64,000 nt of DNA from Meghimatium bilineatum. Its lineage: Eukaryota > Mollusca > Gastropoda > Stylommatophora > Philomycidae. Of this stretch, positions 45,836 to 57,884 are shown one piece after another; position 1 is the stretch's first letter; each line of letters begins with the position of its first letter. The notes beneath the pieces were generated by a model. That model was not told where the DNA came from and did not search any database. It saw only the letters and a list, made by a program, of their open reading frames with translations. The position numbers were made by a program, and so were the translations under genes. The stretch is from positions 64,447,349-64,511,348 of the forward strand of contig CM067322.1 in assembly GCA_034231615.1 (NCBI GenBank), in the 5' to 3' direction.

Positions 45836-46015
45836 ATGTGACATATTCTTTCCAGAACGTTGTCTTAATTATAAATTCTCTGAGCATTCCACGATTCTGG
45901 GCGAATTGACCTACCGTAGTTAGCGACATGTTTAAGCAATCTGATACATGATATATCACTGCATCAATGTCGTCTTGCTACCTCTTCATCTGTCCTTTTC
46001 CCGACCAACGATGTG
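45836..46015 (-). mobile_element. LINE C-terminal fossil (minus), AQNR group
   Basis: Minus text HRWSGKGQMKR, DDIDAVIYHVSDCLNMSL, TVGQFAQNRGMLREFI and KTTFWKEYVT then stop. It is related to 28085-28280, whose text is CLNMCLAAAGQLAQNRK. Confidence 0.75.
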
Positions 46016-46204
46016 CTGTTATTCCTAATATATCTAATCCAATATTTCTCATTTCTTTCGCTACAATGTATATATTCTCTTGATATATAGAGCCGACTCT
46101 ACATTTCTCAATTACATGTTAAGCATGTAGTCTGGTGTTCTTGTTCCTGCTCGACACCCAGACTGAATTACAGGAATTTATATTTTTATATTAGGTTGTA
46201 TTCT

Positions 46205-46312
46205 TTACACGACAAGAAAATAATAATGATCTTTATACATAATACTGTAGATAGAGAGCTGTGGAGAGCCATGATCACTTACGCCAGTCGACAGTGCACC
46301 TGATGATGATGA
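46205..46312 (+). mobile_element. LINE terminus with (GAT)n tail
   Basis: FIHNTVDRELWRAMITYASR then QCT, stop, and GATGATGATGATG. It is the same ending as the minus-strand LINE at 49452-49940 (IHNTVDRELWRAMTAYATR). Confidence 0.8.
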
Positions 46313-47225
46313 TGTATTCTTTTCATAATGATTTTTAATATTATTTTGCTGGCTTGACTAATTAGTGCTACTGTTCTATAGTTGTTACATAGTTGAAAGT
46401 CTTTTTTATTTGGCAAGGGTATGTAGACTGACGTTTTCCATTCTTCTGATTATGTTCCACCTTTTTTTCAATTCTTGATGTACAAAGTATGGTATATTTC
46501 AGCATTAAAATATCCGGCGGCTTGTATCATTTATGATGTTAATTCATCGTTTCCTGAAGCGTTTCCTTTTTTCAGATTTAGTGTCTGTTTTCCTTCATTT
46601 TAGGCTCTGGTTCTTGCTCTATTTCAAGAATGTTCTCATTTGGTGATTGAGTTGTTCCTGTATACATGTCTTGACATATATTTGTAGAATATCTTTTCTT
46701 TCTGTCAGGGTATTTTTTCCCTTTATTATTCGAAATGAAGGGCTGATGTTTTCTTGTTATAGTGAACACATTTTATTGATATTTCCTTGTTGTCTCTGTT
46801 CTTCTATTTCTATGCATGAATGTATTATGTATTTTTGTTTGTCGTGCCTAATTCGCTTTTTAATCTTCTTTGATATGTTTCTGTACCCATATTTGACGTT
46901 GTTCATTAACTTTGCATCTCCTCTTCTTCAATCATACTTATAGTTTCTTCTTAGAGAGTCATGCTTTTTTGTGTATTTTTTGGGTAGAAACGTTTCTACA
47001 GAACTATTTATAATAAATAACTTCACTTATTTTGGTGTATAGATAGTTTGGTGTCAGTTCTTCTTGTATATCTAAAAGGATGGTAAATCTGTTAGGTATC
47101 TCGTGATATATTCGTTTGGTAGGTCTTATGTTATATTTAATGGCACTGGCGCTCTTGTTAACTTTACTTATTCTTAATAGAAAATGTAAAAGTTTGCAGT
47201 GATGTCTAAAACAGCCAGCAAGAAA
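46310..47225 (-). mobile_element. LINE linker and N-terminal reverse transcriptase (minus)
   Basis: Right to left on the minus strand: IRPTKRIYHEIPNRFTILL with DIQEELTPN (linker after the endonuclease), NISKKIKKRIRHDKQKYI, IEIEEQRQQGNINKM, RYSTNICQDMYTGTTQSPN, EIEQEPEPKMKENRH, then GNASGNDELTS-MIQAAGYF, EEWKTSVYIPLPNKKDFQLC and NNYRTVALISQASKI. This is the continuous order linker to RT fingers seen in endonuclease-type LINEs. Catalytic Asp boxes are not included. It ends at the (GAT)n tail of another LINE. Few frame breaks for its length. Confidence 0.85.
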
Positions 47226-47319
47226 CAACAATTATTTCTATGGTTCGCACCGACCTAAAATGGAATCCGCCAAAACCTGATGAAATATTACAAGTATGAT
47301 CCTTTACACTGACAATAAA

Positions 47320-47880
47320 ATATTAATGCAAAGGTGCAAAAAAGTTGTACACCAGGGATGTGTACTGTCATCCGATTTGTTTTCTCTTTACAGCGACAAT
47401 ATCTTGAGATCAATTAAGAATATGCCAGGCATTAAAATAGGAGGACACAATATCAATAATCTACAGATGATACTGTGTTGATAGCAGAAAGCCAAGAACA
47501 TCTTCAAGATCAATTAAACAAGACTGTGATAGAAAGTTAACAAAAAGGTCTTAGTTTTAAACATAAAAATGACAGAGACAATGATAATATCAGGAAATAG
47601 TATACCACTAAATAGCAAAATAGTATTATAGAGAAAAACTTAAAGCAGGTGAATAGTTTCAAATATTTAGAAATATTGATAACTTCAGATGGTAAATGCA
47701 AGACCGAAATTATAAGTATAATATGATAAGCAAAAACAGCATTCCTTAGAATGAAAAATATCCTATGCAACAATTCCATATCGATTAATACTAGAAAACG
47801 TGTCCTTAACTGCTACATTGAGCCAGTGCTACTCTATGGAAGTGAGGCATGGAAAATAAATGACATCGCAAAAATCATTG
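47320..47880 (+). mobile_element. LINE reverse transcriptase fragment, second copy of the PGIKIGGHN group
   Basis: KKVVHQGCVLSSDLFSLYSD, NILRSIKNMPGIKIGGHNIN, then DDTVLIAESQ (the YA of the YADD box is lost by a small deletion near 47462), VNSFKYLEI, and RKRVLNCYIEPVLLYGSEAW. It is a close relative of 16860-17390. It is cut at about 47880. Confidence 0.85.
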
Positions 47881-47884
47881 GAGG

Positions 47885-48145
47885 CAGTAGACAAGTCATA
47901 TGATCCTGAACTTTCTTTCTTTATATCGGTGGTGTATTCTACTTCTTCAAAGTACATTCTCAAACTCCTGCTCAATTTCTCTTGTAGCAGGACCATGGTC
48001 CTACTAGATGTCCAGCAGGCTGTAGTCCAGAGAATGGAAATACGCTGTGTCGCCGTTTTATTTGCGCAAATGGCCCGATACCCCCGTCTTCGGTGGAGTG
48101 GTGTATTCAATGTTGTATTCATAAATAAATACAAAATTTAACTCA
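47885..48145. repeat. Repeat with perfect palindrome AGGACCATGGTCCT
   Basis: Contains AGCAGGACCATGGTCCTACT at about 47987-48006, then CAGGCTGTAGTCCAGAGAAT, which resembles the R2 block GGATGTAGTTCGGAGAACGG. It truncates the preceding LINE. The 93- to 101-codon frames on both strands are incidental. Confidence 0.5.
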
Positions 48146-48159
48146 TCGCTGTTTGTTAC

Positions 48160-48161
<2 letters not shown>

Positions 48162-48249
<88 letters not shown>

Positions 48250-48272
48250 ATGTGTGTGTGTGTGTGTGTGTC
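48162..48272. repeat. (TG)n microsatellite, ~110 bp
   Basis: About 55 TG units with a single CA and a single TC interruption near the right end. Confidence 0.98.
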
Positions 48273-48279
48273 TGGGTTA

Positions 48280-48990
48280 ACTTAAAATGTGATGATTTCA
48301 ACTGTATTGTAATGTAACTCATGTGTGTGCAGCAGGAAGGTCATCGATTTGATGCTTTGGGGACCATCGCCCTAACAGGTTATGCTGAATGTAGATAGAG
48401 CGCAGCATACATTAGTAATACATAGCAGACGATGAATGGGCATAAGGTTGAAGACGTCCTTATTTTCAAATATCACTGAGCCTCCTCAAACAACGACGAG
48501 AATTCCACTACATATCAAAGCAAGGTTTTTTTTAATCACCCGTTAGCCACCTTATCATTACACATGCAGTCAGACACCTTGATTACAACACTAAATTAAT
48601 CGCATTACAACATAAAACAAATAGTCTTTTGGGAAGAATTGATCAAACAAATATTTATATAAACTATCAGTATACGAACAAGAAATAACTGGTGAGTGCA
48701 TAACTCAGGAAATGTCAGTAAACAAATGATATTTAATCATGAACTCCTACTATGCAAAACCTACTGGTTAATGGGGAATCCAGACTATTATTAACTGTTT
48801 GACTATTCCTGAAATTTTCATTGACCATTTTGACTATGCTTTGTGTGAAAAACAAGGAAAAGGTGAAGTGAATCCTTTCAGAGACATCTATTTATCATTG
48901 CTATAGAGGAATGCTTGCAACAGAATTCTGCAACTGCTGGAATATATGTAGTCTAGACGAAAATATGTACTCACTGCGCACAACTGAAGT
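48280..48990. other. Stretch without recognised features
   Basis: No gene or shared repeat seen. TAGTCTAGACGA at about 48949 also occurs after the inverted-repeat element at 49236. Confidence 0.4.
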
Positions 48991-48997
48991 CCAAAAG

Positions 48998-49232
48998 GTA
49001 AAGCTTGAAACAAGGTAATAAAGTTTTGCTAATAGTACGAAACACACATAGACACACACACAAATCGACTTTTCGACCGATAGGCTTTTATCAAAAATCA
49101 CAAACACATATATATCAAAAACAACAAGTACGGACGACACAACTTGCGTTCACATGTAGTAAGTTGGTCGAAGTGTGCCTATGTGTGTTTCGTACTATTA
49201 GCAAAACTTTATTACCTTGTTTCAAGCTTTAC
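48998..49232. mobile_element. 54-bp perfect inverted repeat element, Penelope-like 3' end
   Basis: 48998-49051 and 49179-49232 are exact reverse complements: GTAAAGCTTGAAACAAGG...ACACACATAG and back. The 127 bases between them read, on the minus strand, TTTTTGATAAAAGCCTATCG followed by GTCGAAAAGTCG. GATAAA-CCT with a following AAA-CGT/TCG is like the 3' region of the Penelope-like copy at 5.9-6.3 kb. No coding sequence is left. Confidence 0.8.
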
Positions 49233-49451
49233 CTAGTAGTCTAGACGATTAGACAGGTGTCAGAGACTAGTGAGTATAAAGGCTGCCTATGCAAATTAAA
49301 TATGTATAGACCAATAGACATTCAGATCTTCTACATAAAGCTCAAGTATTGTGTGTAGATGAGTATCGTCCCTGCCGTGATGATGTTCCATATGTTATCG
49401 AAATACGAAATGACATGACTCACCACTACAACTAAAGACGTTTTCGAAAAA

Positions 49452-49940
49452 CCTCATCATCATCATCAGGTGCCATGCCGGGTGGCGTAGGCGGTCATGG
49501 CTCTCCACAGCTCTCTGTCCACAGTATTATGTATCAAAGTCGTTGTTGTTTCTTTGCCGTGCCAGGTTGTCAAACTGTCTAATATTTTCTCACGTTGTCG
49601 CCCTCTGTCTCTGGTGCCTTCAATCTTGCCTGTTGTGATTATGTTCTCTAAACCTGCCTGTCTCATGAAGTGGCCAAAAAAAGAAGATTGCCTTTTTCTT
49701 ATATTGTTGATTAAGGTCAATTTCGCATTTAACTCTTTTAACACCTCTACATTAGTTTTTCTGGCAGTCCATGGTATTCTCAGCATTCTTCTGTAGAACC
49801 ACATCTCTGTTGCCTTTAATCTCCCACTTTCCAGTTTGTTTATTGTCCAAGACTCGCACCCATATCTTAGTATAGGGGTAGAAAAACCTAGCCTCTTTAA
49901 AACAGTCGGCTCAGACCTACGTCTACATTTTTTTAGCCTA
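49452..49940 (-). mobile_element. LINE C-terminal region (minus) with (GAT)n tail
   Basis: Minus frame 49466-50017; the LINE part begins near codon 30: FSTPILRYGCESWTINKLES, MWFYRRMLRIPWTARKTN near codon 75, KRQSSFFGHFMRQAGLENII near 110, KIEGTRDRGRQREKILDSL and a final VDRELWRAMTAYATRHGT. The tail is (GAT)n at 49455-49468 in reverse. One long frame is intact, so this copy is comparatively young. The first about 30 codons of the frame are flanking sequence. Confidence 0.9.
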
Positions 49941-49964
49941 TAAACGGAGTATGTGACGTCACAG

Positions 49965-50690
49965 AATGGATTAGACGTAATCGTACAGATTAACAACAGT
50001 GATGATACACTACACACCTACGACCTATGTATAAATGATATATATAGAATATACAGTCCGATAGCCTAACTGGACATTTAAGATGCTTACTTGAGCACTG
50101 TCAAATAAGGTAGCTGAAAATATATTTGCTTCTCCGGGTCATATGACTTCGCATAGAACTCTCAGATTTTCCAGATGTTTACATTCTCCTGAAGTCACCA
50201 GCCACTTGGAGAATGAAATGTGATTTATCTATTCATATTCACATTGAAAACGTCTCCTAGATGATGCTTTTATACTGGATATTTGTGTCTGTTGTCGTGA
50301 GGTTCGTATAGTGTTGTGTGTTTGTGTTCTGTATGTTATGTCGTGTGTGTCCCTGTGTTTGTAAATATTTGGGTTTTTTAGTGTGTGTTTTGTCTTGAGG
50401 TTCTTGTAATGTCATGTGATTTTGTGTATGTAGTAAGTTTATAGTTAGTATTGTGTCTTCTGTGTCCCTGTGTTTGAAAGTGTTTTTTAGTGTGCCTCAT
50501 CATATGTCGTGTCTTATGGTTGTGTTTGTTGGGTTTTTTGAGTGTGTAAATGTTTTTTGTCTTGAGTCTTGTCTAGTGTCTGATGACAAGCGCAACAAAG
50601 ATGGAAAAGACAGAAAACTTCAACTTCCCACGGATCCTGACAGCCTTTGTGGAAATAACTATATATATATATATAACAACTGGTTACAAC
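49965..50690. other. T/G-rich stretch without gene
   Basis: 50270-50580 has TGTGT-rich low complexity. A short TA run lies at 50661-50675. Nothing coding. Confidence 0.4.
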
Positions 50691-50691
50691 A

Positions 50692-51195
<504 letters not shown>

Positions 51196-51334
51196 GGATA
51201 TAATATTGGAGTATATTAATCCTGTTTATCACGAAAACGTGCCCAGACATGGATATTGTAGCGTGTTATATATGTATGTCCCATACAGATTACATCCTGA
51301 TTCATCATATCCACCTACCATCAGAAAAAGCAGA

Positions 51335-51715
51335 TGATCAAGTCAATAAAAAAGCCATAAACACCAACACAAGATGACTTTTTCACATTATGAACAGATC
51401 CGAACAAGTTGTAATTCTACGCCTCAGAACGGGACACAACCGACTTCGCAGTCACATGTACACGAAGTTCAAGATTGGTAACACAGCCATGTGTACATGT
51501 GGACAGGCATCACAGAGTGCCAAACATATACTCCAAGAAGTGTTCTGAGTATGAAACACTGAGACAGACATATTATCCAGAGAAAACAACACTGGAATCA
51601 AAGCTCTATGGGCCACTGTATAAACTACAAAAGACTGAGTTTTATTCAGGAGACATAATTAAAGATATATGTTTCAAGTCAACGGAAGAAGAAGACGAAT
51701 CATATCGACGAATAT
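51335..51715 (+). mobile_element. LINE C-terminal region, zinc-knuckle-like end
   Basis: LFHIMNRSEQVVILRLRTGH, NRLRSHMYTKFKIGNTAMCT, CGQASQSAKHIL, then (shifted) CSEYETLRQTYYPEKTTLES, LYKLQKTEFYSGDIIKDI and STEEEDE. LRTGHNRL...C-CG...H-L...C is the standard LINE ending after RNase H. The end is the same family as 28484-28650. A one-base shift at about 51540 breaks the frame. Confidence 0.85.
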
Positions 51716-51814
51716 GTATGAGTCATGGAATGTGTTCAGACATGCCTGAGGTCTGTCAGATGCTTAGATATTGTAGGCCATCCTTTCGATATGATGATGA
51801 CGTATAGTGGTATA

Positions 51815-52245
51815 AGTATAAGCCGAAACTTGTCTGTGATGATGTCATCATCAGCAGTGATATTCCACTCTTCTAGTCATATCTATATATAGACAGGTGG
51901 GTTCTCCTACCATTGTTATGAGATCATATATTCACGGGTCCGGGATCCCCGTTCAAGGTAAGGTCGAACACACGCTCTGGAGCTCGTAGAGCGACGCCGA
52001 TCATGTATCCACGCGGATATAGACTCTTGTGTTGGTGATCAGTGTGTAGCTCGGAGTTCAGTTCTTTCGTACGGCTGGCCTACTAACAATATGGTTGCTG
52101 ACGTCTACCTTTCACTGAAAGTAGTAAAACACTAAATGGGTTAGTTACCACTGTCGAGGTCGGATGTATCGGGTCTTTGACACGAATATAATTTCGACAT
52201 ACGAATTTCAATTTTCTGGACTGCAGACTGCAGGAAATCAAGTTT
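51815..52245. other. Stretch without recognised features
   Basis: Contains GACGCCGATCATGTATCCAC, which loosely resembles GACGCTGATCTCGGGG near 57827; both follow sequence rich in short palindromes. No gene. Confidence 0.3.
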
Positions 52246-52249
52246 GTTG

Positions 52250-53511
52250 TTTGTTTTGCGTTCGCTCCATTGTAATCAGCATGGATATCCGTGTGATTTC
52301 CGCCGGAAGCGTGCTTACTTTGTGCTACCGTTATGCGCCTTGTAGGCCTAGAACATCCGATTTCGGCATGTCTTGACAATTCGGGCGGGCTACCCTAGCC
52401 TGTGACCGCCTCCCTCTCTGTCGCCAGGCACGCGTGTGTGTGGTGACTCTTCGCCAGACTATTTTTTGCTCATTTCTGTCTCGCACGAGGTGTTCCACTG
52501 TCTATGAACTTGCCTCGTGTAATTGGGCTTACTGTGTCTGTGCCCATCGGGTACTAAACTGTTTCTCATCCGTGAGCCTGGTTCCTTAAGAGGAAGAGTG
52601 CCCATCGGGTACTAAACCGTTTCTCATCCGTGAGCCTGGTTCCTTAAGAGGAAGAACTCAACAGAAGAATTGGACGCTGGCTCTTTCGCCCGTTAAGCCG
52701 AGGTGTCATTTACCGACATCGTGAACCCCTCGCCCTAGTTCGAGTCTCACACCAAGCGATTGAGAGCAATGCGTTCTCGATCTGAGCGACCTTGTCCCAA
52801 TAGCGCCTGAGCCCATCAGGTACTGAACCCTTTCTTTCTGTAAGTGTATTTCCGGTATAGGAAAGCTTGACAGTAGAGTTGGGCCGGGACTGCTATCTTT
52901 GTCCCTTTTTTGCCTGAGCCTATCGGTTACGGCACCCTTTCTCTTTGCGAGAATTTTTACGGTATAGGAAGACTCGACATTATATTTAGGCCAGGTATTT
53001 TTGCTTTACTAGACGCCCATTATTGAGTATGGATCTCTGCCTATTAGGAAATCAAGTAACTAGAAGCTCGTCACGAACTAACAGAGCTTGTAGTTCCCAT
53101 TTCCGTAATCGTTTTCACTTTCTATTTGCAGTTGGCGCTGCCCTCTAGCGCTGTTCTGCCCTTTCTTTTTTTTTCATAGTACTCAGTATGAAATCTATCT
53201 GTCGTTCGCCATGCATCCATCTTTTCATGCTTTTTCCATTGGCCGCCCCTTCAATGCTCGGACTGAACTAACTAGCTTCACTGTATGTGGTGTTGCTGGT
53301 GGTGTCGGAGATATTGTCTGTCTCTTTTGCAGTCAAATCTCTTTCCATATGCTACCTCCACACTCTCGGACACGATCCCCAAATGATTTGGCCAGAATCA
53401 GCTCGAGCTGCTGTTTTTCTGTTACCAGGGTGCACCGCGAGGAGGTACATTTGGGATCTTGGTTATCTGCTAACCCTGGGTCCGCCTAGAGCAATGCGTT
53501 CCCTCTGCATA
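52250..53511 (+). repeat. R3: 1.25-kb GC-richer repeat, copy C (plus)
   Basis: Starts TTTTGCGTTCGCTCCATTG and ends CCCTCTGCATACC. It is closest to copy A at both ends. It contains a perfect 58-base tandem duplication (GTGCCCATCGGGTACTAAAC... at about 52540 and 52598). Frames 53211-53489 and 53287-53568 cover the right end; the text FHMLPPHSRTRSPNDLARIS is also kept in copy A. Confidence 0.85.
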
Positions 53512-53844
53512 CCAGGAAATCTAGTAAGATTATTCTCTTGCTACAAGAGAGATGTGGTGGGAGTTTGAAAACTAACCCCCCCCCCTCCCCTGCCCCCTTT
53601 ATCAAAGAAAGGTACATCACTCTATATTAAGAACACTTTATAAAATTGTTAAGTTATGAGACACAGCCCAATTTACTAGAGGCTTTACAGTTACAGTGTT
53701 TTATATTGCTGGATATCTTTACCTGCTACGTATCCTTTTCATACGTTGTTTTCACTTGTAACTATCTGTTTCGTACATGCTGTAATGTTTCCTTCAGTGC
53801 TATATGCTAGAGTTCCTCAGCGTCTTGTTTTACTGATGTTCTGT

Positions 53845-54075
53845 GGATCTCCATAACGGTCTGGTTAAGTCGCTTTCTTTGTGTTCGAGACGTAGCGGGT
53901 TCGAATCCCGCTTATGACGTTTTCCTTACAAAGTAGTGTTTTTCTATCGAGATTTCAGGAGATTATCGCTTGAAGCTACAAAGGTACGTGATGTGCTTGT
54001 AATCTTGGCTGATAGCGTGCCACTAAGTTGTGAGAGTCGGAGTACATATACGATGACCCGAGTACAATGTATTCA
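53845..54075 (+). mobile_element. SINE-A copy 2
   Basis: tRNA-like head with ACGGTCTGGTTAAGTCGC and a near-perfect T-arm GCGGGTTCGAATCCCGC at about 53897-53913. The body has GATTATCGCTTGAAGCTAC, GGTACGTGATGTGC, AAGTTGTGAGAGTCGGAGTAC and GACCCGAGTACAATG. It is the clearest complete SINE-A. Confidence 0.85.
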
Positions 54076-54261
54076 GTCCTCTAAATCTTTAAAATCTTTA
54101 AACCATTGTTATTCTGAATAACTTTTTCCCCTCTTTATCGGGATCTGCAGGCCCAAGAGGAATATTTCCACCTTACTGGATATACTATTAGGAAAATCCA
54201 TGTGGTCGTGCTCGGGAAATAGTTAACAGGCTGGTTATTTTGATGCAGCTATAGACGGATG

Positions 54262-54510
54262 TATAGGACTGGAACACATAAAAAGACAACAGATCAAGTG
54301 GTTTTCACACACTTCCAGACTACCAACATATATCATTCTACAGATGGCCATGACATATAACCATCACGGCTATAAAGCCAGAGGCAGTCCGTGTAAATGA
54401 TGGATCACAGAAATCAAAGAAGCCACAGGAACAAGCTTACGAACAGCCCACAATAAGGCCATCTCCAGAGAACTCTTCTATCTCTGACACCGCAAGGCAA
54501 ACAAGGGACA
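54262..54510 (+). mobile_element. LINE C-terminal fossil, QQIKWF group
   Basis: LEHIKRQQIKWFSHTSRLPT, YIILQMAMTYNHHGYKARGS, WITEIKEATGTSLRTAHNKA and ISRELFYL then stop. The layout K-QQIKWFGHL...ARGRP-KRWI is shared with 50692-51050, but the text is a separate family. Confidence 0.8.
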
Positions 54511-54749
54511 CAGCGTATAGATAGACGGATTGATGTTTTAGGTAAATAAGAATAACAGGCTGCGTAGAAATCTATTGTTAGATGAATGACCCATCTATAG
54601 AGGTATCAGAAAGATTTGGAGTGAGGAGATCCACAATTGAGACTTCGCATCCTTTAGAGTCGTGACTCTCTTTGATATAAGACTTCAAGCAGAATCAAAA
54701 CAGGTCTTTTTACGTTACGTTTTTCATTATTTCCGTGCATATGATTGTT

Positions 54750-54830
54750 CAGCGTTGGAAGCCGACACAAAGTATATACATAGTGCCAACAAAAATCATG
54801 ACAATAATCAAAATCGTCACGTCTGAAGGC
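54750..54830 (+). repeat. R5 TATA-bearing repeat copy
   Basis: AAGCCGACACAAAGTATATA, CATAGTGCCAACAAAAATCA and TGACAATAATCAAAATCG. More diverged than 44765-44850. Confidence 0.65.
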
Positions 54831-55424
54831 TTATTGTGATTCTGCTTGTAAGTCTTCTTTTGAGGTAGTCATGTTAGAATGCGTGGTACGGTATCCATGG
54901 ACATGTTTACTACTAAATATTTTAGAGTATCATATGGTTTATGTGATTGTTTGGAGTATTATAGCATCAATTAAACAATCGATGATTCAATCAACGCCAT
55001 AAAATATTTGTTAACTAAGACTCATATAATCTATAAAATAATATCAACACTTGCAGATTCTTAACCTCAATCCCATCGCTATAGGCACGTTTGTCACTAC
55101 AAATAATGTCAGTAAATAATCGAAAAAAATAACTGAGAAATCAGCTTCAGCCAATATTTCATTGCGGAAACTGCACGTGATGAGTTCTAATTGGATGGCG
55201 TGAGTGAAGCCGACGTTTGAACAGACGATAACGGGGCACTCTACATAGCATGCATTTGATTAGTTCTTGTGCTGTTTGTTGAGTGTCATTGACTGTTCTA
55301 CCTTCCTGCATAAACTTGCAGATATGACATGATCAGTGATCAATGACATTGCACTATCCTCATTGTATGACTGACAATCGTGATATTAACAGACAATGCT
55401 ATAACTTTGTTTTGAAGGGTTAAA

Positions 55425-55515
55425 GATGAATGCACCGTTGTTCTTACATGTATTGCAAGGGTTAAAGTTGACCGAACCGTTGTTCTTACTTGTATTGCAA
55501 GAGTTAAAGATGACC
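55425..55515. repeat. ~45-bp tandem duplication
   Basis: GGGTTAAAG(A/T)TGA then CGTTGTTCTTAC and TGTATTGCAAG, two units plus a partial third. Confidence 0.85.
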
Positions 55516-55589
55516 GCACGAATTAGATCTTAGTAGTGGGCAAATATGCATTATCTTATATTTATTGTTTTTATTTAAATAATAATTAA

Positions 55590-56020
55590 TCATCAAGCGC
55601 CATGTCGAGTGGCGTAGACAAAGATATTTCTTCATAACTCTCATGCTCTTGTGTCGCTAATAAGTTAATTTTGTAACATTCTCCCATACCATGATGACGA
55701 CTTCAGCAACTTCTTTCTTAGTTTTTCTTCAACTTTTTTCTCCTTGATTTTTCAGTGGTTACTAGGTGTTCAATTTGTGCTCTTTTTATCATGTGAACTG
55801 TAAATCTTCATTGTATGCCTGTGATTTCTGCCATAACTTATCTCTACACTCCAGCATCTCTGAGGACCCTAAAACTGATTTTGTCAGAAGTCCATGGTAC
55901 CTTCATTATTATTCTCAAACATTACATACCGGTATTCTCCAGTTCACTTTGAGCTTTTTAAATTTATTTATCGTCCATGTGTCACATCCGTATAAAAGAA
56001 TTAGTTTTATGTAACACCCT
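55590..56020 (-). mobile_element. LINE 3' end (minus)
   Basis: Minus text LYGCDTWTINKFKKLKVN, a degraded MVPWTSDKIS-FRVL, then EKS-RKTKKEVAEVV and the CGCTTGATGATTAA end. It pairs in type with 2095-2580. The 82-codon plus frame at 55766-56014 is its complement. Confidence 0.65.
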
Positions 56021-56102
56021 AGAACTAGAATTCGAATACACATTGCACTTTATTACACAAAATATTTTGAATCGATTTTAAATATAACAATCTAGAATAA
56101 TG

Positions 56103-56232
56103 CTGAAGTCGGAATTGTCAGACCGAAAGGTGCATGTATAGCAGCTAAGTTGTAAACTATGAAAAAATGCACTCTGCTCTCCGGACTATATCCTGCTGAC
56201 TTGTAGGAGTTTTAGAATGAACGCAGGAGAAC
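56103..56232 (-). repeat. R2 dispersed repeat, minus copy
   Basis: CTGAAGTCGGAATTGTCAG, CGAAAGGTGCATGTATAGCAGC, CTCCGGACTATATCCTGCTG and GGAGTTTTAGAATGAACGCAGGAG in R2 order. Confidence 0.75.
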
Positions 56233-56694
56233 ATGTAAAGAGGAATCGTCTGTATTATTACGTTCATTGTTATTATTGATCATGCTGTACGCAGCAGTTA
56301 CCCACTCCTAATTATAGACTACAGATTAATAACACTATATTTTCACTATAAACCTCATCCATGACTGACGTTGAATTAAACTCACGCCCGAGTCACTACT
56401 CTTGAATGATCCAACTTCTCCGTTTTTTTCCATTAGATGGCTGTATAAAAAGTGACCTACTAAATTCTGATCAATCAAATCTGTCAAGAGTTACGACGTG
56501 ATCATAGTTTATCCCGCAGGTCTAATTTAAGCTGAAGTCGGTCATGCCTCGTCTATCACTATTTCGTGAAAATAATCTATGTGAGAGAATCTAAAATTTA
56601 TTTTCGTATGTATCATCCGTGACCGAGCGATAATTAGGAGACTTGTCAACTAAAACGTAAACATAAACTAGTTTCTGATTTGCGTACTATCTAT

Positions 56695-56790
56695 TTGTTG
56701 ACCCTGGCTATTTTCGGCATGCGACTCGAAGTATGTAAATATCAACTAATCAAAAGCCCAACAATAATCAAAAATGTAACAAACGAAGTC
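56695..56790 (+). repeat. R5 TATA-bearing repeat copy
   Basis: TTGACCCTGGCTATTTTCGG, CATGCGACTCGAAGTATGTA, then AACAATAATCAAAAATGTAA. The TATAAATAG box is degraded here. Confidence 0.7.
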
Positions 56791-57264
56791 AACATTAATT
56801 CAGTTAGAAGGCATATTGTACCGTTAATAACCACATATCATCTTAGGTACACCACGCTCTTTTCTTGAACCATTGAATTATATATAAAGATGATGTTCTA
56901 GATAAGTGGTTTTCAACTTGAGCCACGTAGAGGATACAAAAATGTGCAGAGGAGTCGTGGTGAAATTGAGGGGGCCATAGACACATTCAGGTGAGGGAGG
57001 GGACACAAGAAAGTAACTATTTGAAAGATAAACAACACGGATTATAGCCATAAAACCTTGGTGACTTGTAAAACAAAGCAATGACCTTTTTCGGACCATT
57101 GCACAATCAAAACAAGGGAACCACGAATAAAAGAAGTTTAGGAACCACTGCTTTATATCACAAACAAACCCATTAAGCATTATTTTTCCTGAGCAAGTAC
57201 GATTATTGAAGTTGCTGATATAGCCATGATTATGCATATTCACGTTACTATAATGGTCATAGGT

Positions 57265-57480
57265 CACTCAACAGTCATAGAGGACTGTCTTAACTTTACT
57301 CTGGTTTCCCCATATGTATTAGGTTCCTCCCAACTACACGGCACTCTGCGTGCCACGAGTATCAATACTAGCAGGTAGCTCTGTAACTTCAAACAATAAT
57401 CCCAAATAATCTATGGATAGAAATGAATCTTGAAAAAAAAACTCGAACCAGTTTCGAACTCACAAACTCTTGATTACGAG
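57265..57480 (-). mobile_element. SINE-A copy 4 (minus)
   Basis: Minus order: GAGTTCGAAACTGG-type B-box near 57450, GGATTATTGTTTGAAGTTAC, GAGCTACCTGCTAG, GTAGTTGGGAGGAACC, ACATATGGGGAAACCAGAG and CAGTCCTCTATGAC. It matches the body at 33610-33790. Confidence 0.75.
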
Positions 57481-57884
57481 TTGCGGCATCTACATCTGTA
57501 TATCCTGTATATCGAAGGTTTATACCCTTTCCCTCATTTTGTATACAGTCGGAATGTTCACATTGCACTGTTGGTAATGTTAAAATATAATGGGCAACAG
57601 GATGGGGTTGTGTGGCAAATTAAGAATCATTTTCACGAAGACCTCGTTAGGCAATTTAAACATCATTGCGGTGAAGGTCTTCAATTGATAAAACTGAGTG
57701 CTACTAGTTTCATATCATTGCATTCAACTAATTTGTCTTTTACCATGATTTTCATTGGTTGGCGACACTGAGTCTATATAAATGACCAATGAAAGTATGG
57801 GAATAGACGCAGTAGCCTCTCGAGTGACGCTGATCTCGGGGTTGTCTTAACGTTGGTCACGGGTATACGTGAATCCACTTTAGT

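Noticed and set aside
47829-48141. Open frames of 93-101 codons on both strands
   Set aside because: They overlap each other and a repeat with LINE debris; no domain.
49466-50017. 183-codon frame as a host gene
   Set aside because: Most of it is a LINE C-terminus ending in a (GAT)n tail.
53897-53913. Functional tRNA gene
   Set aside because: The T-arm is perfect, but the acceptor and anticodon arms do not pair and a SINE body follows.
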